In this document: piece by piece, positions 5,547-9,113 of the stretch
Layout of the letters: every line of letters begins with the position of its first letter
How positions within the stretch are numbered: the first letter of the stretch is position 1
Assembly (NCBI GenBank): GCA_003232715.1
Contig: QIJG01000114.1
Span: forward strand, 1-9,113
Length of the DNA: 9,113 nucleotides
From: Nitrospirota bacterium
Lineage (GTDB): Bacteria > Nitrospirota > Thermodesulfovibrionia > Thermodesulfovibrionales > JdFR-85
Direction of reading: 5' to 3'
The notes under the pieces: generated by a model
What the model saw: only the letters and a program-made list of their open reading frames with translations
The model's database searches: none
Told to the model about the DNA's origin: nothing
Position numbers and translations under genes: made by a program

Positions 5547-6287
5547 ATGCGTTTACCAATGATGGCTGCAAACTGGAAGATGAATAAGACCACGAGGGAG
5601 ACCGAGGGGTTCATTAACGGTTTCCTCCCGCTTGTAAAAGGTGTGCAGGATGTGGAGATAGTTATTGCCCCGCCATTTACCTCACTGCCGGTTGCTGCGA
5701 AACTCCTCAGAGACAGTAATGTTAAACTCGCAGGACAGAATGTCTTTTATGAGGAGGCAGGGGCTTATACAGGGGAAATGTCCCCTCTTATGCTTAAGGA
5801 TGTGGAGTGCTCATATGTAATTGCAGGCCATTCAGAGAGACGGCAGTATTTTGGTGAGACGAATGAGACTGTGAACAGGAAGATCAGGGCAGCCATGAGT
5901 GCAGGGCTTGCCGTAATATTCTGCATTGGAGAAACACTTGAGGAAAGAGAGTCCGGGAATACCTTTAATATACTGAAGAGGCAGATAACAGAAGGGTTAC
6001 GCGGAATTACCGCCAAGGTTCCTGTTATGGCATATGAGCCTGTATGGGCCATCGGCACCGGCAGGACTGCATCACCTGAGCAGGCACAGGAGGCTCACCG
6101 ATTTATCCGGTCAGAACTTGGAAACCTCTACGGTGATACTGCCGGCACAATAAGAATTCTCTATGGCGGAAGCGTAAAACCGGATAATATATCCTCCCTG
6201 ATGTCAAAAGAGGATGTGGATGGCGCCCTTGTTGGAGGGGCAAGTCTGAAACCGGATAGTTTTGCAGGAATAGTCAAGTACATTTAG
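5547..6287 (+). CDS. tpiA: Triosephosphate isomerase
   Basis: TpiA interconverts dihydroxyacetone phosphate and glyceraldehyde 3-phosphate in glycolysis and gluconeogenesis, as a cytosolic dimer. The 246 residues are the standard TIM-barrel length. All catalytic features are present: Asn9 and Lys11 in AANWKMN, His95 in AGHSERR (93-99), Glu164 in YEPVWAIGTG (163-172, including the mobile loop 6), YGGSV at 206-210 and the phosphate-binding GG at 230-231. The start MRLPMMAANWKMN lines up with the typical MRKPLIAGNWKMN, so the ATG at 5547 is secure although only a distant GGGG (5530-5533) precedes it. No gap or pgk gene is adjacent on the left. secG follows after 10 bp, a common tpiA-secG pairing, so the two are very probably co-transcribed. 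Confidence 0.98.
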   Translation: MRLPMMAANWKMNKTTRETEGFINGFLPLVKGVQDVEIVIAPPFTSLPVAAKLLRDSNVKLAGQNVFYEEAGAYTGEMSPLMLKDVECSYVIAGHSERRQYFGETNETVNRKIRAAMSAGLAVIFCIGETLEERESGNTFNILKRQITEGLRGITAKVPVMAYEPVWAIGTGRTASPEQAQEAHRFIRSELGNLYGDTAGTIRILYGGSVKPDNISSLMSKEDVDGALVGGASLKPDSFAGIVKYI

Positions 6288-6297
6288 CGGAGATAAT

Positions 6298-6669
6298 ATG
6301 ACAACAATACTTATATTTATTCACATAACCATATGCCTGGTACTGATAGGCATAGTCCTGATTCAGGGTGGAAAGGGAGCTGAGCTTGGTTCAGCCTTCG
6401 GAGGAGGATCAAGTCAGACGATATTTGGCGGCAGGGGTGCGGCTACATTCATGAACAAGCTCACCACAGGGATTGCCATAGCCTTTATGATTACCTCCCT
6501 TATACTTACAGTGGTTACTGTAAAAAAGGGGTCTGTTGTTCAGTCCACAGTTATACCTGAAAAGAAGTCCATGCCATCTTCTCCTGCAGGTGTGACACCT
6601 GAGGCAAATGGTGTAAAAACCCCGGCTACCCCCGGACAGGCCCCAACAGATAAACCGGCAAAAAAATAA
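6298..6669 (+). CDS. secG: Preprotein translocase subunit SecG
   Basis: SecG is the small non-essential inner-membrane subunit of SecYEG that assists SecA-driven export. The 123 residues show the family plan: a first membrane helix at about 3-22 (ILIFIHITICLVLIGIVLIQ), the conserved cytoplasmic loop with QGGKGAELGSAFGGGSSQTIFG (about 22-43), FMNKLTTGIAI, and a second helix at about 55-73. After residue 77 comes a hydrophilic tail rich in Pro, Ala, Thr and Lys ending in KPAKK, typical of SecG in this length class. GGAG (6289-6292) is five bases before the ATG, and the gene starts 10 bp after the tpiA stop. No clear terminator follows. Confidence 0.95.
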   Translation: MTTILIFIHITICLVLIGIVLIQGGKGAELGSAFGGGSSQTIFGGRGAATFMNKLTTGIAIAFMITSLILTVVTVKKGSVVQSTVIPEKKSMPSSPAGVTPEANGVKTPATPGQAPTDKPAKK

Positions 6670-6726
6670 ACTCTCCCGACAGATTATGGTCTTTAGTAAA
6701 CATCTGCATAAAAACTCATCGCCGCA

Positions 6727-6753
6727 GAGTTAGCAACTCAAGGAAATCCTTGA
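6727..6753 (+). other. Two adjacent small stem-loops downstream of secG
   Basis: GAGTT/AACTC (6727-6739, loop AGC) and TCAAGGA/TCCTTGA (6738-6753, two-base gap) follow secG and share two bases, so only one can form fully at a time. Only CTTT follows, so a Rho-independent terminator is unlikely; the second stem overlaps the -35 box of the next promoter, which could instead make it an operator. The remaining 6670-6848 holds no supportable gene. Confidence 0.3.
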
Positions 6754-6777
6754 CTTTCAGCTTTATAAACGTATAAA
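6750..6777 (+). promoter_or_regulatory. Strong sigma70-type promoter of the radical SAM genes
   Basis: TTGACT (6750-6755), a 16-base spacer and TATAAA (6772-6777) match the consensus at 5 of 6 and 5 of 6. Transcription would begin near 6784, leaving a leader of about 65 bases before the ATG at 6849. The -35 box and its next two bases (TTGACTTT) are identical to those of the tpiA promoter. Confidence 0.6.
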
Positions 6778-6848
6778 ATATTATTATGTATCTGGTATAT
6801 ACACTTATTTTCTATTAAAAACCCCAGGTCAAAACCAAAGGAATCCAC

Positions 6849-7880
6849 ATGCTAAAAAAACCCCTTAGAATGGCAAACGCCGCAATCAGGTTTAATCTCT
6901 TCAAGAAGAGGAATCTGATCAAGGTAGGCCACAGGATAACCCACAAATGCAATTACAAGTGCTCTTACTGCTCGCTATGGGGTGACAACATCAAGGAACT
7001 GAATACCATACAGGTATTGGACCTTGTGGATCAGATTGCCGACATGGGCTGTGTAATCTATGCTATAAGCGGTGGTGAGCCACTTATGAGAAAAGACCTG
7101 CCGGAAATCCTCAAACGGATAAAGAAGAGGGGTATGATGGCAAAAGTAGCCACAAACGGTTCACTTGTAACAAAGAGGATTGACGAAATCTGTGACTATG
7201 TGGACATGATGAGCTTCTCCTTCGACAGCATGAACGCAGATCTTCCTGAGGAAGCAGGAAATATAAAGATCCTCAACGACACGGTGATCGAGGGTATCAA
7301 GGCAGCGGTAGAGAGGGTCCCTTATGTTTCACTTAACGTGGTGCTGACCAGGATATCTACAAAAGAGATTGAGAATATCGTGAAATACGGCAGTAAGATC
7401 GGGATTAAAACCTTTACTTTCTTTCCACTCATCACACATTTCCATTATAAAAGCATGGATGAACTTAAAAAAAGTTATGACGAGATATACGGTGGCATAG
7501 AGAACTACAGAAATGCCGTCTTAAAAATAAGGGAACTGCGGGATAAAGGTTATCCCATCACTATGAGCAATATGATGCTTGATGCCATGTACTCATTCAG
7601 GATACCAAAAATGAAGTGCATCTCAGGCTATCTGAGCTGTGGGATATCACCCGACGGCAGGCTGGGTACATGTTATGAATTCTTTAAAGAGTGTACCGGT
7701 TCGTTTCATGATAAAAGTTTTAAGGAATTATGGGAAGAGCTTGGAAACAATCTAAGCGTGGTAGACAATTGCAAGGGGTGTCTCTTGCACTGCTATTTTG
7801 AACCCAACGTAATATTTTCTGCAAACCCCCGTCCCCTTTTTTCATACGGCAAAAGATACATCAGGTCGTTACTGAAGTAA
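6849..7880 (+). CDS. Radical SAM protein with SPASM-like C-terminal cysteine cluster
   Basis: This 343-residue cytosolic enzyme should use a [4Fe-4S] cluster and S-adenosylmethionine to generate a radical; its substrate is not recognisable. The cluster motif is C34-x3-C38-x2-C41 (KCNYKCSYC), followed by GGEP at 75-78 for SAM binding and ATNGS at 101-105. The C-terminal third has seven cysteines, C257, C264, C275, C282, C308, C311 and C315, in the order and spacing of a SPASM or twitch domain (CGISPDGRLGTC at 264-275, CKGCLLHC at 308-315), so one or two extra clusters are likely. AAAGGA six bases upstream supports the start, and a strong promoter precedes it. A B12-type radical SAM gene follows 44 bp later. 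SPASM proteins modify peptides, but also sugars and other small molecules, and no precursor peptide gene is visible nearby. Confidence 0.9.
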   Translation: MLKKPLRMANAAIRFNLFKKRNLIKVGHRITHKCNYKCSYCSLWGDNIKELNTIQVLDLVDQIADMGCVIYAISGGEPLMRKDLPEILKRIKKRGMMAKVATNGSLVTKRIDEICDYVDMMSFSFDSMNADLPEEAGNIKILNDTVIEGIKAAVERVPYVSLNVVLTRISTKEIENIVKYGSKIGIKTFTFFPLITHFHYKSMDELKKSYDEIYGGIENYRNAVLKIRELRDKGYPITMSNMMLDAMYSFRIPKMKCISGYLSCGISPDGRLGTCYEFFKECTGSFHDKSFKELWEELGNNLSVVDNCKGCLLHCYFEPNVIFSANPRPLFSYGKRYIRSLLK

Positions 7881-7924
7881 CGGTTATTTTATAAACCCAA
7901 ATGTCAATTTAGAAGGTGATAACA

Positions 7925-9113
7925 ATGAAAGTACTACTTATCCATCCCCCGATCAGCATGACAGAGGACACCCCGCCTCTATTTAATTCACTGCCCTTAG
8001 GGCTCGGTTACATTGCATCAGTGCTTGAGCAAAACGATATTGATGTCAGAATTATCGATGGCTACATTGAGGGTCTGAACCGTGAGAAGCTCAGCAATGA
8101 ACTTGATGCTTACTCACCTGACCTGGTAGGGGTCAGCGTTGTCACACCGAGGGCAAAACAGGGATTGGAGATTGCAAGGATAATCAAGGAGAAATCGCCT
8201 GAAACACGCGTGGTGCTCGGCGGGCCACACATCACTGCCCTTGGCCAGGAGGTCGTGACACACGACGAAGTTGACATAGGAGTTATCGGAGAAGGCGAAA
8301 ACACCATGCTCGAACTGGTCAAGGCCATTGAGAACGAAAAAGATCTAAGCAGTGTTGCAGGCATCATTTACCAGGACAAGGATGGCCAGGTAATCAGGAC
8401 CAAGAGTCGTGAGATGATAAAAAATCTGGACGACTTGCCGTGGCCGGCGTACCACCTGTTGCCGATAGGAAAGTACAATCCTCCTGCTGCGTGGTCCAAA
8501 AGGACTGACGGAACTTATGCAAACATAATAACAAGCCGAGGTTGTCCTCATAGCTGCACTTATTGCGATGTCCGGATCACTTTTGGCAGGAGATACCGGA
8601 CACATAGCCCGGAGCACGTGGTGGACGAGCTTGAATATCTGTACAAGGAGTTTAAAGTCAGAAACATCTCCTTCAGAGACAGTATATTCAACCTGAACAA
8701 GGAACGCATAAAGCAGATCTGCAGGTTGATGATTAAACGTGGACTCGATATCTCCTGGGAATGTAACGGCAGGGTAAACTACGTGGACGAAGAACTTCTG
8801 CGAGTTATGAAAGAGTCAGGCTGCTGGCAGATTCAGTACGGAGTGGAATCAGGCAATCAGGAGATACTGAACAAGGCATCCAGGAATACGACCATTGATC
8901 AGATCAGGGAAGCCTTCAAGCTGACAAAAAAGGTCGGCCTTGAGGTCCACGGATACTTTATGGTTGGACTTCCGGGAGAGACAAAGGAGACACTGAAAGA
9001 CACGATAAAGCTGGCAAAGGAAATAAGCCCGGACCTCGTTGGATTCACAATCGCCATCCCCTTCCCCGGAACGGAATTCTTTGAATGGGCCAAGGAACAT
9101 AAGTACCTGAGGA
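7925..9113 (+). CDS. B12-binding-domain radical SAM protein (3' end outside window)
   Basis: The reading frame is open from the ATG at 7925 to the window end (396 codons plus one base), so the gene is partial. The N-terminal region (about 1-140) is a cobalamin-binding-type Rossmann domain: MKVLLIHPP, LPLGLGYIASVLE at 23-35, DLVGVSVVTP at 66-75, VVLGGPH at 96-102 and GEGE at 122-125. It lacks the DxHxxG lower-ligand motif, as is usual in this radical SAM class. The radical SAM core follows with C207-x3-C211-x2-C214 (GCPHSCTYC), QYGVESGN at 304-311 and FMVGLPGET at 345-353. Family members include methyltransferases (HpnP-like), cyclases (BchE-like) and others; the substrate cannot be told here. 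AAGGTG (7913-7918) is six bases before the ATG. It lies 44 bp behind another radical SAM gene, probably in the same transcript. Confidence 0.92.
   Translation, partial: MKVLLIHPPISMTEDTPPLFNSLPLGLGYIASVLEQNDIDVRIIDGYIEGLNREKLSNELDAYSPDLVGVSVVTPRAKQGLEIARIIKEKSPETRVVLGGPHITALGQEVVTHDEVDIGVIGEGENTMLELVKAIENEKDLSSVAGIIYQDKDGQVIRTKSREMIKNLDDLPWPAYHLLPIGKYNPPAAWSKRTDGTYANIITSRGCPHSCTYCDVRITFGRRYRTHSPEHVVDELEYLYKEFKVRNISFRDSIFNLNKERIKQICRLMIKRGLDISWECNGRVNYVDEELLRVMKESGCWQIQYGVESGNQEILNKASRNTTIDQIREAFKLTKKVGLEVHGYFMVGLPGETKETLKDTIKLAKEISPDLVGFTIAIPFPGTEFFEWAKEHKYLR

Noticed and set aside
6686..6733. 15-residue ORF after secG (MVFSKHLHKNSSPQS) as a possible precursor peptide for the radical SAM enzymes
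   Set aside because: It has no ribosome binding site, lies upstream of the radical SAM promoter, and has no leader/core features.
6786..6818. Ten-residue hydrophobic ORF in the leader of the radical SAM gene
   Set aside because: It starts two bases from the predicted transcription start, has no ribosome binding site, and its AT-rich composition makes such an ORF likely by chance.
8110..9100. Minus-strand ORFs opposite the B12-type radical SAM gene
   Set aside because: Several short overlapping frames without start signals; the plus-strand frame is open throughout and carries radical SAM motifs.

Overview
The window reads as chromosomal DNA of a free-living Gram-negative-type bacterium with AT-leaning, ATA/AGG-rich codon use. 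The mix of genes (a bifunctional Nnr repair enzyme next to TsaE and a CBS protein, an orphan NirB/rubredoxin-reductase-like flavoprotein, tandem radical SAM genes) and the many short intergenic repeats suggest Nitrospirota (Thermodesulfovibrio-like lineages) or a deltaproteobacterial-type lineage. That placement is an inference from style, not from a marker gene.

Left half, minus strand (83-3687): a housekeeping and metabolite-repair cluster transcribed leftward in the order nnr (NAD(P)HX epimerase/dehydratase), pgeF (YfiH/laccase-domain family), a two-CBS-domain protein and tsaE (t6A-tRNA ATPase). A good promoter and ribosome binding site lie before nnr. The two gaps further down the cluster (530-808 and 1286-1402) are filled by palindromic or inverted repeats. 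A perfect octamer satellite runs through the stop codon of tsaE to the window edge.

Divergent spacer (3688-4163): holds the nnr promoter, a textbook 120-bp miniature inverted-repeat element (3781-3900; 14-bp perfect terminal repeats, 8-bp target duplication), a second small palindrome and a tentative promoter for the rightward genes.

Right half, plus strand (4173-9113): an FAD/NAD(P)-dependent reductase, an inverted octamer-repeat spacer, tpiA (with a promoter so close to the start codon that it may be leaderless), secG (10 bp behind tpiA), a strong promoter, a radical SAM protein with a SPASM-like cysteine-rich tail, and a B12-binding-type radical SAM protein cut by the window end. The two radical SAM genes probably form one transcription unit of unknown product.

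Most genes are ordinary. The unusual content is the repeats: 8-bp and 9-bp period repeats, three of the repeat regions arranged as inverted pairs, occupy most of the longer intergenic gaps, and two of them reach into the 3' ends of coding regions.
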